Shown one piece after another: positions 16,203 to 23,649 of a DNA stretch of 35,261 nt; the stretch's first letter is position 1; the number at the start of each line of letters is the position of its first letter. Location of the stretch: the NCBI GenBank assembly GCA_013204385.1, contig JABMNY010000016.1:1-35261 (forward strand), given 5' to 3'. The notes under the pieces are model-generated. The model searched no databases, was not told where the DNA came from, and saw only the letters and a program-made list of their open reading frames with translations. This DNA comes from Candidatus Uhrbacteria bacterium (GTDB lineage Bacteria > Patescibacteriota > Patescibacteriia > UBA9934 > GWF2-40-263). Position numbers and translations under genes: made by a program.

Positions 16203-17111
16203 TTAGAGATCACCTCCAGTTGAGTTGAGTTTTTTTTCGCTTGGATCTGTTCCATCTTTTGTTACACCAGCCTCACCACCGTTTGGATCTCCATTTGTTC
16301 CATCATCAGCTGGTGGGAGTAATGATCCATCATTATTATCCTCTCCACATTCGAGCAGACAGCCATTTTTCCGACCGATACAGTCAAGTCCTGCGGTAGT
16401 TTGAGAATCGACGAGACATTGATCATAGTCTGCGTCACATGATGAGCTACACGTATCTTCTACGGTTGATCCATCGTTCGGTTCTCCTACAGCTACACTA
16501 GGTTGGCTTTTATCACCATCTTTTGATTTGTTGCACCAAAGGTCGCATGAGTTGAGACAACTTCCTTCTTCCAAGTCGCAGTCCACTTTTTTAGTTGGAT
16601 CAGATGTATTTGCGGCTTCACACGTAGTAAGTACATCTCGGCAGGATTCTGCACAAGAGTTATCAAATGCTGGAGGTGCAAACGTTGGGTTACATGAGCA
16701 CATGCATTCAGCACCACTTGTAAGACATTCTTCTTTTGATCCACCATTCTTTAGACATGATTCATAACTATCTTTACATGTCAGATCACACTGATCAATT
16801 GGTGGAAGGCTTGCTTCTTTTGTTCCTTCTACTACTACAGGCTCACATGAGTCAACACAGGCTCCAAGATCTCCATTACAGTCTTCAATGGATCGGCCAG
16901 AGCTTATACAGGCCTTTCGTGACTCGGTGCATTGCCAGAGGCAATCACACTGTTGTGCGGAAGCGTCTGAGACAGCCTGACTTGATTGATAATCAAGCTT
17001 TACGTAACCGGAAGCATACCCGAGTGCTCCAAGACCTGCGAGGAGAAGGGTTGCAACAGCGATCTTTGTTCCCACGGAAATTTCTGTGGCCACTTGTGTT
17101 TGAATCGGCAT
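16203..17111 (-). CDS. Membrane-anchored four-module cysteine-rich protein
   Basis: I start at ATG 17111 (MPIQTQVATEISVG) because the longer track start lies in the preceding gene's stop region and would include the promoter (TATTAT 13 nt upstream). The 302-residue protein has one membrane helix (about 14-38), then four extracellular cysteine modules with one spacing rule, C-x3-C-x6-C-x(9-13)-C-x6-C-x3-C: CLWQC...CVDSC, CDLTC...CMCSC, CAESC...CLNSC and CSSSC...CLLEC. The symmetric CxxxC pairs suggest a disulfide-pinned helical hairpin per module. The C-terminus is Gly/Asp/Asn-rich and disordered. No family recognised; probably a surface or adhesion/scaffold protein. It follows the Clp-like gene by 50 nt. 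Confidence 0.75.
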   Translation of the reverse strand: MPIQTQVATEISVGTKIAVATLLLAGLGALGYASGYVKLDYQSSQAVSDASAQQCDCLWQCTESRKACISSGRSIEDCNGDLGACVDSCEPVVVEGTKEASLPPIDQCDLTCKDSYESCLKNGGSKEECLTSGAECMCSCNPTFAPPAFDNSCAESCRDVLTTCEAANTSDPTKKVDCDLEEGSCLNSCDLWCNKSKDGDKSQPSVAVGEPNDGSTVEDTCSSSCDADYDQCLVDSQTTAGLDCIGRKNGCLLECGEDNNDGSLLPPADDGTNGDPNGGEAGVTKDGTDPSEKKLNSTGGDL

Positions 17112-17161
17112 AGATGTTGTGTCGATAATAATTTTATGTATGATAACACTTTTTCGAAATA

Positions 17162-18298
17162 CTAGGTTTGCATTTTCCACTGGTCAACAACTTCTTGGAT
17201 TGCGGAATTTGTCACGATGATTCCTTGTGCGTTGCGAATGATCTTATCGTGGTCAGTAAGTTGCTCGAGATGCCGTGTGAGTGCACGTTCCGCTTTTTCG
17301 ATCTCAAGTTCATCTGGAAATTCTTCATTTAGTGCATCTAGTTCGGCAATTACTTCTTTAAGTCGTTTTGCTTCAAGTTTAATGCGTTCCTTTGTTTCTA
17401 TGATTTGCGCAGGCTCTGCTGCGGTATCAACATGAGCGAACTTTGCTTCGATCGAAATTTTTGCGGATGCTTCATCAATGAGATCAAGTGCTTTGTCTGG
17501 AAGGAATCTTCCTTGGATTTCTTTTGAAAGTTCGATGGCTGTACGCAGTGTCTGGTCTGGAATCTGAACGTGATGGAATGACTCATACACACCCTTGATT
17601 CCACGCAGGATTTCGAAACTATCGTCGTCAGATGGCTCTTCTACAAAGACTGGTTGAAATCGGCGATTCAGTGCATCGTCTGGTTTGATGAACTGATCAT
17701 ATTCCTTCCATGTTGTTGCGCCGATCGCTTGAAGATCACCTCGTGCGAGTGCTGGTTTTAAAATATCTGATACATTCATAGCACCCTCTGCACCAGAGGC
17801 CTGTTCGATCATGTGGATTTCATCGATGAACAATATAATTTTTCGACCCATTGCTTCAATTTCTTTTGTGAGATGTCGCATGCGCTCTTCGAACTCTCCA
17901 CGATACTTTGTTCCAGAGATCATTCCTGTGAGATCTAATGCGAGAACACGCTTGTCTTTAATTGAGTCTGGAACGTATCCCTTGTGGATGCGTCTCGCGA
18001 GACCTTCAACAATAGCAGTCTTTCCAACCCCAGGTTCTCCTAAGAGAAGAGGATTATTCTTGCGTCGGCGAGAGAGAATGTGAACGACGCGTTCAATTTC
18101 TTCTTCTCGACCAATAACTGGATCAAGATTCCCTTTATCAGCCTCTGCAGAGAGATCTTTTGTATATGTTTGCAATACGGATCGACCACCTGATCCAGAA
18201 TGCGAAGAGCCCTTTTTCCGTTTTGCTTGATCCCAAATGAGTAAGCCAGCAACAATGAGGATAATAGCGATTGTAATGGTGGGGGAGAGTGATTCCAT
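17162..18298 (-). CDS. Membrane-anchored single-AAA+ Clp-like ATPase (ClpB/ClpC NBD1 only)
   Basis: The 378-residue protein starts with a membrane helix (about 8-22) and a Ser/Gly linker, then a complete first ATPase domain of the ClpA/B/C family: LDPVIGREEEIERVV, Walker A GEPGVGKT (87-94), pore loop GTKYRGEFEERM (129-140, Tyr132), Walker B ILFIDE (155-160), sensor GATT (193-196) and the NRRF arginine finger (about 211-214). After a coiled region it stops at IVTNSAIQEVVDQW, the point where full-length Clp enters NBD2. It lacks the Clp N-domain, NBD2 and the loop that docks ClpP. It could be an unfoldase feeding a membrane protease or an independent disaggregase. One nt separates it from ruvB. 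Confidence 0.85.
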   Translation of the reverse strand: MESLSPTITIAIILIVAGLLIWDQAKRKKGSSHSGSGGRSVLQTYTKDLSAEADKGNLDPVIGREEEIERVVHILSRRRKNNPLLLGEPGVGKTAIVEGLARRIHKGYVPDSIKDKRVLALDLTGMISGTKYRGEFEERMRHLTKEIEAMGRKIILFIDEIHMIEQASGAEGAMNVSDILKPALARGDLQAIGATTWKEYDQFIKPDDALNRRFQPVFVEEPSDDDSFEILRGIKGVYESFHHVQIPDQTLRTAIELSKEIQGRFLPDKALDLIDEASAKISIEAKFAHVDTAAEPAQIIETKERIKLEAKRLKEVIAELDALNEEFPDELEIEKAERALTRHLEQLTDHDKIIRNAQGIIVTNSAIQEVVDQWKMQT

Positions 18299-18299
18299 A

Positions 18300-19337
18300 C
18301 TATTGATTGTTTATGTTAGGTGGAATTGGCAGATCAAGATGTTTGTATCCATGTTCTGTCACCATCCGACCACGTGGTGTGCGTGTGAGAAAACCGATCT
18401 GAATCAGAAATGGCTCGTGAACTTCTTCAATGGTTTGGATTTCTTCTTGGGTGGCAGCAGCAATTGTGGAAAGACCAACGGGGCCTCCCCCAAACTTTTC
18501 AATGACCGTTGAAAGGATTCGTCTATCTGTATTGTCGAGTCCCATGTGATCGACGGTCAATTTTTGGAGCGCTTCTTGGCAGACAGGACGCGTAATATGA
18601 CCGTCGGCGCGAACATCTGCAAAGTCTCGGACTCGTCGCAAAAGCCGATTGGCGATTCGTGGAGTACGACGTGAGCGTCCTGCGAGCATGTCGACCGCTT
18701 CTGTATCGATCGAGGTGTTGAGGAGTGAGGCACTGCGCGCAACAATCGAACCGATGTGTTCTTCTTCGTAAAAATTGAGGTGATGGGTCACGCCAAAACG
18801 GTCGCGTAGTGGAGCGGAAAGAAGAGAGAGTCGAGTAGTGGCTCCGATGATGGTAAAACGCTCTAGACTGAGGCGGAGTGTGCGAGCGGTTGGTCCTTTT
18901 CCAACAATGATGTCGAGCGCATAGTCTTCCATCGCTGGGTAAAGGACTTCTTCGATGGTTTTGTTCATGCGATGAATTTCGTCGATAAACAGAATGTCTC
19001 CTCGGCCGAGGTTTGAAAGGATTGCGGCAAGGTCTCCTACACGCTCAAGCGCAGGGCCTGACGTAACTCGGATTTGTGATCCCATCTCATTGGCGATGAT
19101 GTGAGCGAGCGTGGTTTTTCCTAGTCCTGGGTTTCCGTACAAAAGAACGTGCTCGATTGGTTCGTCTCGTTTTTTTGAAGCTTCGATAAAAATAGAAAGA
19201 TTTTCCTTAATATCATCTTGTCCGACAAAGTCCTGTAAGGATTGAGGGCGTAAGCCAACTTCAAAATCGCGTTCTTCTGCGGGAGCATCTGCTTCCGTAA
19301 TACGTTCAGGGATCTCCATTTCTTCACGCTCAATCAT
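18300..19337 (-). CDS. ruvB: Holliday junction branch-migration helicase RuvB
   Basis: RuvB is the hexameric AAA+ motor that drives branch migration of RuvA-bound Holliday junctions. Visible are the entry [13 protein letters not shown], Walker A GNPGLGKT, Walker [10 protein letters not shown], the [18 protein letters not shown] sensor/arginine-finger stretch and the winged-helix tail with [21 protein letters not shown] start at the second ATG (MIEREEME): a CATAAT -10 box ends exactly 9 nt before it, whereas the track start (19346) would be immediately against the box; RuvB proteins also usually begin M(I/D)ER. From this start it is 345 residues, a normal length. It is the first gene of an operon with the Clp-like ATPase. 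ruvA and ruvC are not in the window. Confidence 0.93.
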   Translation of the reverse strand: MIEREEMEIPERITEADAPAEERDFEVGLRPQSLQDFVGQDDIKENLSIFIEASKKRDEPIEHVLLYGNPGLGKTTLAHIIANEMGSQIRVTSGPALERVGDLAAILSNLGRGDILFIDEIHRMNKTIEEVLYPAMEDYALDIIVGKGPTARTLRLSLERFTIIGATTRLSLLSAPLRDRFGVTHHLNFYEEEHIGSIVARSASLLNTSIDTEAVDMLAGRSRRTPRIANRLLRRVRDFADVRADGHITRPVCQEALQKLTVDHMGLDNTDRRILSTVIEKFGGGPVGLSTIAAATQEEIQTIEEVHEPFLIQIGFLTRTPRGRMVTEHGYKHLDLPIPPNINNQ

Positions 19338-19346
19338 AGTGCCCAT

Positions 19347-19352
19347 ATTATG
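19347..19352 (-). promoter_or_regulatory. -10 box of ruvB (leaderless type)
   Basis: CATAAT on the minus strand, 9 nt from the second ATG of the ruvB frame; the spacing matches other native genes and decides the start. Confidence 0.5.
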
Positions 19353-19378
19353 CCTGTTGTGGAGTGGTGGAGCAAATC

Positions 19379-19408
19379 AAAAATACTCTTGGAGTCAAGA
19401 GTATTTTT
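19379..19408. terminator. Terminator after tRNA-Leu(TAA)
   Basis: AAAAATACTCTT, loop GGAGTC, AAGAGTATTTTT: perfect 12-bp stem, T runs both ways, 2 nt from the tRNA 3' end. Confidence 0.85.
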
Positions 19409-19409
19409 A

Positions 19410-19495
19410 TGGTGGGCCGAGAGGGAGTCGAACCCTCATGGGATTTCTCCCCGGGGATTTTAAGTCCCCTGCGTATACCATTCCGCCACCAGCCC
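19410..19495 (-). tRNA. tRNA-Leu (anticodon TAA)
   Basis: Class II tRNA on the minus strand: acceptor GGGCTGG/TCGGCCC (with two G-U pairs), discriminator A and encoded CCA, anticodon stem GGGGA/TCCCC with loop CTTAAAA (anticodon TAA, reads UUA), long variable arm and T-loop GGTTCGACTCC. 86 nt with CCA. Confidence 0.93.
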
Positions 19496-19505
19496 ACGCG
19501 CAGAA

Positions 19506-19534
19506 AGAGTAGCAAAGAAGGGGAGAATCGCCAA
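19506..19534 (-). promoter_or_regulatory. tRNA-Leu(TAA) promoter
   Basis: TTGGCG, 17 nt, TACTCT preceded by TGC; the -10 region is identical to that of tRNA-Ser. Confidence 0.65.
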
Positions 19535-19542
19535 GTTATGAG

Positions 19543-19570
19543 TTGACGAAACCAATAGATCTGCTAGCAT
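19543..19570 (+). promoter_or_regulatory. Promoter of the M20 peptidase gene
   Basis: TTGACG, 16 nt, TAGCAT with TGC extension. It is followed by a 31-nt leader containing a small CTGCT/AGCAG hairpin and an AGAGGAG ribosome site. Confidence 0.65.
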
Positions 19571-19601
19571 ATCGGCCTGCTCATCAAGCAGAGGAGAATA
19601 C

Positions 19602-20972
19602 TTGAAGTACACACTTTTGTTTCTGATCATGTTCATGCTGGGGCTTTCTTGTCGTCCAGCGGTTGTGGACGAGGGGACTGACGAGACTGTGGAGCGCGTG
19701 GATCAATCTCCCGTGACTCCACCAGAAGGACCAGAGTCCATTCTGCATCTGTCTCAACAAGATCAAGAGATCTCACTTGCTGTGGCTCTGGGCGAGGAAT
19801 GGGGGCAAGCGCTCCTGAAGGAGCTGGTCGAGCAGAACTCAGGAACCCTCAATATCGAGGGCGTCACCAAGGTGGGGGCGATTCTCGAGCGGGAACTCAC
19901 ATCCATGGGATTTGAGACGCACTGGGAGCACCCCGAAGTGAACGAGCGTCGTGCAGGACACTTGATCGCTCATCGTTCAGGTTCAAGTTATCGAATTCTG
20001 ATGGTCGTCCATATGGACACGGTTTTCGAGACAGGAGCAGACGGATCTGCGTTCTCAATCGAAGACGGGATCGCCCGTGGACCCGGTGTGCACGACATGA
20101 AGGGGGGTATCGTTGTGGCGCTTAGTGCCCTGCGTGCTCTACATCATGCAGGAGAACTTGAGGGTTCCAGCATCACCTTCATTGCGATCGGAGACGAAGA
20201 GTCGCCCGCTCAACCGCTCGAGTTGGATCGCAAGATCCTTCGTGACTATGCAGAGCAGAGTGATTACGCACTGGTCTTTGAAGGACGTGATGATACACAT
20301 CCTGGAATCGTCACGGGCCGTCGTGGGATTTCCTCCTGGGAACTGTTTGTCACCTCGGGTGGCGGGCATTCATCTCGAATTCTCACTTCGGAACTCGGTG
20401 CGGGAAGCGCTTACGAGTCTGCTCGTATCATCAACATGCTTCGGACAGAACTTGTTGAGCCCGGTCTCACGGTGAACATCGGCTACGGCGCGGTCGGATC
20501 TCAGATCTCAGATCAACAAAGTGGAATCGTGGTCCAAGGGAAACTCAACCGAGTTCCTGAACAAGCCCTCTACAAAGGCGACCTTCGCTACACAACCTTC
20601 GTGCAAAGGGATGATGCGCAGAAGCGCATGCAAGCGATCGTCGAAGTTGGTCTCCTTGGGACGGTGGCAGACATCAGGTTCATGGATCTCTACCCACCCA
20701 TGGAAGCGACGCCGGGAAACGAGAATCTTCGTGACCTGATGGAGCAAGTTTCCCTCATGCTCACGGAAGAGGCGCAACCCGCAGTTGACCCAATCTACCG
20801 CGGAGCAAGTGACGCCTGCTTCATCTCTGGAACGATCCCTGTCATCGACGGACTTGGTCCCTCAGGCGGGGGAGATCACAGCCGGGAGGAGTATGTCGAT
20901 CTCTCAAGCATCACACCCTCTGCCACACGCACAGCCGTCCTCATCTCTCGCATCTTCGCAATGGGCTGCTGA
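19602..20972 (+). CDS. M20-family metallopeptidase lipoprotein (glutamate carboxypeptidase-like)
   Basis: The 456-residue protein starts at TTG, supported by GAGGAG 6 nt upstream. A lipoprotein signal ends LGLSC (Cys17). The M20 zinc-peptidase pattern follows: VVHMDTVF (His137, Asp139), GPGVHDMKGG (Asp165, bridging ligand), IGDEE (Glu199 catalytic, Glu200 ligand) and GGGDHS near the end (His426), with the lid/dimerisation domain between. This order fits carboxypeptidase G2-type enzymes that release C-terminal glutamate or hydrolyse dipeptides, here on the outer face of the membrane. Its base composition is visibly GC-richer than its neighbours, and the promoter and ribosome site differ from the native leaderless genes, so it is probably acquired. 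Confidence 0.88.
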   Translation: MKYTLLFLIMFMLGLSCRPAVVDEGTDETVERVDQSPVTPPEGPESILHLSQQDQEISLAVALGEEWGQALLKELVEQNSGTLNIEGVTKVGAILERELTSMGFETHWEHPEVNERRAGHLIAHRSGSSYRILMVVHMDTVFETGADGSAFSIEDGIARGPGVHDMKGGIVVALSALRALHHAGELEGSSITFIAIGDEESPAQPLELDRKILRDYAEQSDYALVFEGRDDTHPGIVTGRRGISSWELFVTSGGGHSSRILTSELGAGSAYESARIINMLRTELVEPGLTVNIGYGAVGSQISDQQSGIVVQGKLNRVPEQALYKGDLRYTTFVQRDDAQKRMQAIVEVGLLGTVADIRFMDLYPPMEATPGNENLRDLMEQVSLMLTEEAQPAVDPIYRGASDACFISGTIPVIDGLGPSGGGDHSREEYVDLSSITPSATRTAVLISRIFAMGC

Positions 20973-20980
20973 GACCGCAC

Positions 20981-21011
20981 ATCGAACCTCACGCATGGGT
21001 TCGATTTTTTT
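20981..21011 (+). terminator. Terminator of the M20 peptidase gene
   Basis: ATCGAACC, 9-nt loop, GGTTCGAT followed by a run of T residues, 8 nt after the stop. Confidence 0.85.
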
Positions 21012-21020
21012 ATTTGGAAA

Positions 21021-21078
21021 AGAAACACCCCACCGATCAAGCGAGATTCCAGTAGGGGTTTCTCGCTGACGATGGGGT
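21021..21078 (-). terminator. Bipartite terminator of the small lipoprotein gene (dispersed element, copy A)
   Basis: On the minus strand an outer stem (CCCCATC/GATCGGTGGGG) surrounds an inner stem (AGCGAGA/TCTCGCT), ending GGGGTGTTTCTTTT. Most of it is nearly identical to the terminator at 27892-27949. Confidence 0.75.
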
Positions 21079-21091
21079 CAGCTGATCCGAG

Positions 21092-21373
21092 CTAGTGTCG
21101 GATCGTACAGCTCTTGACGATGAGGCCACAGCAGACGGTGGCAGTCGACTGCACACCCGCTGGGTTGAGACCAGAAGCCTTGAAGGCGACCGAATCATCC
21201 TCGCCACATCCGCCCACGTAGTGGGGGCTGATGCCATGCTTCCCAGTGACCGTGACCTCGGTCCAGCCCTCGGCCGTGAGGGTTCGGGTGGCGTTGTCTT
21301 CACTGACCATCTCACCACAGGCGGCGAGGGAGATGAAGGAGAGGATGAGGAGGAGGGTGCTGAGTCGGGGCAT
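21092..21373 (-). CDS. Small cysteine-containing lipoprotein
   Basis: I start at the internal ATG 21373 (MPRLSTLLLILSFISLAAC), preceded by a GAGGA ribosome site; this gives a clean lipoprotein signal with Cys19. The mature part is about 75 residues: a WTEVTVTGKHGISPHYVGGCGEDDSVAFKASGLNPAG core and a TVCCGLIVKSCTIRH end, with paired cysteines. Small secreted proteins with a GC.EDD.xxF.A..NPAG core and VCCG...K.CTIR end recur in this bacterial group, to my recollection; function unknown. The gene is GC-rich, has a consensus promoter and a 77-nt leader, and lies convergent to the M20 lipoprotein. Confidence 0.75.
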   Translation of the reverse strand: MPRLSTLLLILSFISLAACGEMVSEDNATRTLTAEGWTEVTVTGKHGISPHYVGGCGEDDSVAFKASGLNPAGVQSTATVCCGLIVKSCTIRH

Positions 21374-21450
21374 TTGGAGTCCTCGAGGTGCGTACAATCG
21401 GTATTTTCCCACCATGGGATACCTGCCGATAGGTAGTCAGTTGACGTTTA

Positions 21451-21478
21451 AAGATATCATAAAATAAGCTGTTGTCAA
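21451..21478 (-). promoter_or_regulatory. Promoter of the small lipoprotein gene
   Basis: TTGACA, 16 nt, TATCTT; the segment TTATTTTATGATATCTT resembles GTATTTTGTGATAACTT in the 28625-28653 promoter. Confidence 0.7.
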
Positions 21479-21520
21479 TAGAAAGATGTAAAAACGCGTA
21501 AGGTTTCAATTAAAACAAAT

Positions 21521-21550
21521 AAGACCACCCGATGTGTATCGGATGGTCTT
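21521..21550 (-). terminator. Hairpin downstream of the truncated tRNA-Gly copy
   Basis: AAGACCACCCGAT, loop GTGT, ATCGGATGGTCTT: 13-bp stem with one mismatch; minus-strand side continues ATTTGTTTTAA. It stands to the tRNA-Gly fragment as the next terminator stands to the full tRNA. Confidence 0.6.
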
Positions 21551-21551
21551 G

Positions 21552-21570
21552 TGGAGCGGGAAACGGGGAT
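21552..21570 (-). repeat. Truncated 3' end of tRNA-Gly (19-bp direct repeat)
   Basis: These 19 bp are identical to the 3' end (T-arm half, acceptor strand and CCA) of the intact tRNA-Gly at 21751-21769, in the same orientation and 199 bp away. It looks like an attachment-site duplicate or remnant of a second tRNA copy. Confidence 0.8.
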
Positions 21571-21715
21571 ATGGGATTTGAAGCAAATCCCATATGGCGT
21601 TCGTTCGCTCGGCAATAAGCGAAAGTCTTAAACAAAAGATGACTTTCACGTATTACCTCACTCACTCTCGCATCGAACCCCGAGGAGCCGCGGGTTCGAT
21701 CAGTCTATCATTCCA
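21571..21715. other. Inter-repeat segment with inverted tRNA T-arm copy
   Basis: No gene. It contains a perfect 9-bp hairpin directly beside the fragment (ATGGGATTT/AAATCCCAT), GTTCGTTCGCTCGGC, the sequence CTCACTCACTCTC, and a palindrome at 21672-21700 whose right half (GCCGCGGGTTCGATC, 21687-21701) equals 15 nt of the tRNA-Gly T-arm in opposite orientation. Confidence 0.55.
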
Positions 21716-21750
21716 TATAAAAAGCCCCAGTAGAACTGGAGCTTTTTATA
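21716..21750 (-). terminator. Terminator of tRNA-Gly
   Basis: TATAAAAAGC-CCCAGT and ACTGG-GCTTTTTATA form a long stem with one mismatch, abutting the tRNA 3' end. Confidence 0.8.
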
Positions 21751-21825
21751 TGGAGCGGGAAACGGGGATCGAACCCGCGGCCTTCTCCTTGGCAAGGAGA
21801 CGCTCTACCACTGAGCTATTCCCGC
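21751..21825 (-). tRNA. tRNA-Gly (anticodon GCC)
   Basis: Cloverleaf on the minus strand: acceptor GCGGGAA/TTCCCGC, discriminator T, encoded CCA, D-arm AGCTCAGTGGTAGAGC, anticodon stem TCTCC/GGAGA with loop TTGCCAA (GCC), T-arm GCGGGTTCGATCCCCGT. 75 nt. Confidence 0.96.
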
Positions 21826-21844
21826 AACAGGAATTGCGAGCAAA

Positions 21845-21873
21845 AGTTTAGCATTGAGAGGAACTCGTGGCAA
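21845..21873 (-). promoter_or_regulatory. tRNA-Gly promoter
   Basis: TTGCCA, 17 nt, TGC-extended TAAACT. This fixes TAAACT as a genuine -10 box in this genome. Confidence 0.75.
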
Positions 21874-21981
21874 GACCTATTTTGGTTGAGTCATTTATGA
21901 AGGAAACTGTTATTTTTTGGAACATTCTTGAGATTCTCTTGGACGTGATAGACTATCCCCAATCAATTCATAAGATAAACT

Positions 21982-23619
21982 ATGGCAAAAAAATCTAGCA
22001 CGACTGCTTTAACTCCTGAACGTCACGCAGAACAAGATGCTCGATACGCGCAGGGGCATGAGTATGATTATGTGATTATCGGTACAGGATCTTCTGCGCT
22101 CACGGTTGGAGCGCTCCTTGCAAACGCTGGACACAAAGTCTGCATGCTTGAGGCACACGATATTCCTGGAGGATATTGTCAGTCGTTTAAAACAGGGGAC
22201 TTTTATTTCTGTGCGCAGGTTCACTACATTTGGGGGTGCGCGCCAGGTGGGAAGATTTACGAATTTTTGAAGCGTGTCGGTCTTGAAAAAGATATTACGT
22301 TCGAGTTGTTTGATAAGTCTGGGTACGACGTCATGGCGCTTCCTGATGGGAAGAAGGTTCGGATTCCATATGGTTGGGATAATCTTGTCGAGAATGTGGT
22401 TGAGGCTTATCCAGATCAGAAAGTGCCGATGGAGAAGTTTGTTAGTGTGTTGAAAAAGATTCGAGAGGAGTTTGCTTTTCTTCCTGATCGAAAATTAACG
22501 TTCAAAGATTACTTGAAAGCCTACAAAGTGATGACGGTCATCAAGTATCGAAAAGCGACGGTTCAAGATTTGTTTGATGAGTGCGGTCTTTCAAAAGAAG
22601 CACAGGCCATTTTATGTGCGAACGCCGGAGACTTTATGGAACCCCCTGAGCGTTTGTCCTTGTTCATGTATGTGGCACTCTTTGGCGGCTACAACACAGG
22701 AGCCTATTATCCAACAAAACATTTCAAGTATTACATTGATCGCCTCGCGGACTTTATTACCGAGCATGACGGATGTCACATTTATTATGAGACAGAAGTG
22801 GATCAGATAAAAACAGAAAACGGAAAGGTTGTTGGTGTGAGTACAAAGAATGGAAAAACGTTCACGGCAAAGAACTACATTTGTAACGCAGATCCGAAGA
22901 AAATGTCAGAGATGATTGGGATCGAGAAGTTTCCAGAAGAAGAACAGAAGAAACTCGATTATACGTATTCTCCTGCGGGAGTCGTTGTCTATCTTGGACT
23001 CAAGGATATCAATCTCCGAGACTACGGCTTTGGATCAAGTAATATCTGGCACTTGGAGCAGTGGGATATGAACAAGATGTGGCGCGAGATGGGGGAGGTA
23101 AACTTCGAGAATCCATGGATCTTCATGTCGACACCAACGCTTCATACGCAAGAAGAAGGAACAACTCCAAGCCCCGAGAATCAGATTTTGGAGATCGCGG
23201 CGTATACAGAATATCAACCGTTCAAAGACGCACAGGACAAGAGTTACGCGGAGTATGCAAAGCTCAAGCAAAAGATTTCTGAGCGGATGATCGATATTGT
23301 GGAAGAGAAATATATTCCAAATTTGCGAAAGCATATTTTAGTGAAGACCGTTGGAACCTCGACCACAAACGAAGACTTCATTATGACGCCTCAGGGAAAC
23401 GCCTATGGCGCGACGATGACTCCAGAGCAGGTGAGCTTGAATCGTTTGAAAGCAAAGACTCCGTTTGAAAACTTTTGGTGGTGCAATGCCTCAAGCGGTT
23501 GGGCGGGGATGTATGGGACGGTCTCAACAGGAATGAGTCTCTACATGGATCTCACAGGGGATCGTTACTATGACGAGATTGTCCAAAAGAGTGATGAAGA
23601 GATTATTGCGGAACTGTAA
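21982..23619 (+). CDS. Phytoene desaturase / retinol saturase-like FAD oxidoreductase
   Basis: The 545-residue protein begins with a short polar segment and then a FAD-binding Rossmann motif YDYVIIGTGSSALTVGALLANAGHKVCMLEAHDIPGGYCQSF (GxGxxA at 34-39, the acidic end of strand 2 in LEAHD, GGYCQS). That GG[YR].QSF signature and the closing FENFWWCNASSGWAGMYGTVSTGMSLYMDL motif put it in the CrtI/carotenoid-isomerase/retinol-saturase group, which acts on polyenes or fatty-acid-like substrates. There is no signal peptide. No carotenoid synthesis genes are nearby, so the substrate is open. The nearest -10 candidate is TGATAGACT; the message would have about a 30-nt leader. It shares its terminator with the next gene. 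Confidence 0.85.
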   Translation: MAKKSSTTALTPERHAEQDARYAQGHEYDYVIIGTGSSALTVGALLANAGHKVCMLEAHDIPGGYCQSFKTGDFYFCAQVHYIWGCAPGGKIYEFLKRVGLEKDITFELFDKSGYDVMALPDGKKVRIPYGWDNLVENVVEAYPDQKVPMEKFVSVLKKIREEFAFLPDRKLTFKDYLKAYKVMTVIKYRKATVQDLFDECGLSKEAQAILCANAGDFMEPPERLSLFMYVALFGGYNTGAYYPTKHFKYYIDRLADFITEHDGCHIYYETEVDQIKTENGKVVGVSTKNGKTFTAKNYICNADPKKMSEMIGIEKFPEEEQKKLDYTYSPAGVVVYLGLKDINLRDYGFGSSNIWHLEQWDMNKMWREMGEVNFENPWIFMSTPTLHTQEEGTTPSPENQILEIAAYTEYQPFKDAQDKSYAEYAKLKQKISERMIDIVEEKYIPNLRKHILVKTVGTSTTNEDFIMTPQGNAYGATMTPEQVSLNRLKAKTPFENFWWCNASSGWAGMYGTVSTGMSLYMDLTGDRYYDEIVQKSDEEIIAEL

Positions 23620-23622
23620 AAG

Positions 23623-23649
23623 AAAACGTCCTCGTTATGAGGACGTTTT
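23623..23649. terminator. Shared bidirectional terminator between the two FAD genes
   Basis: AAAACGTCCTC, GTTAT, GAGGACGTTTT: perfect 11-bp stem. The stop codon of the minus-strand gene lies in its loop. Confidence 0.9.

Noticed and set aside
21594-21851. Plus-strand 85-codon ORF over tRNA-Gly
   Set aside because: It is a translation of the tRNA and flanking repeats ([15 protein letters not shown] is the usual tRNA shadow).
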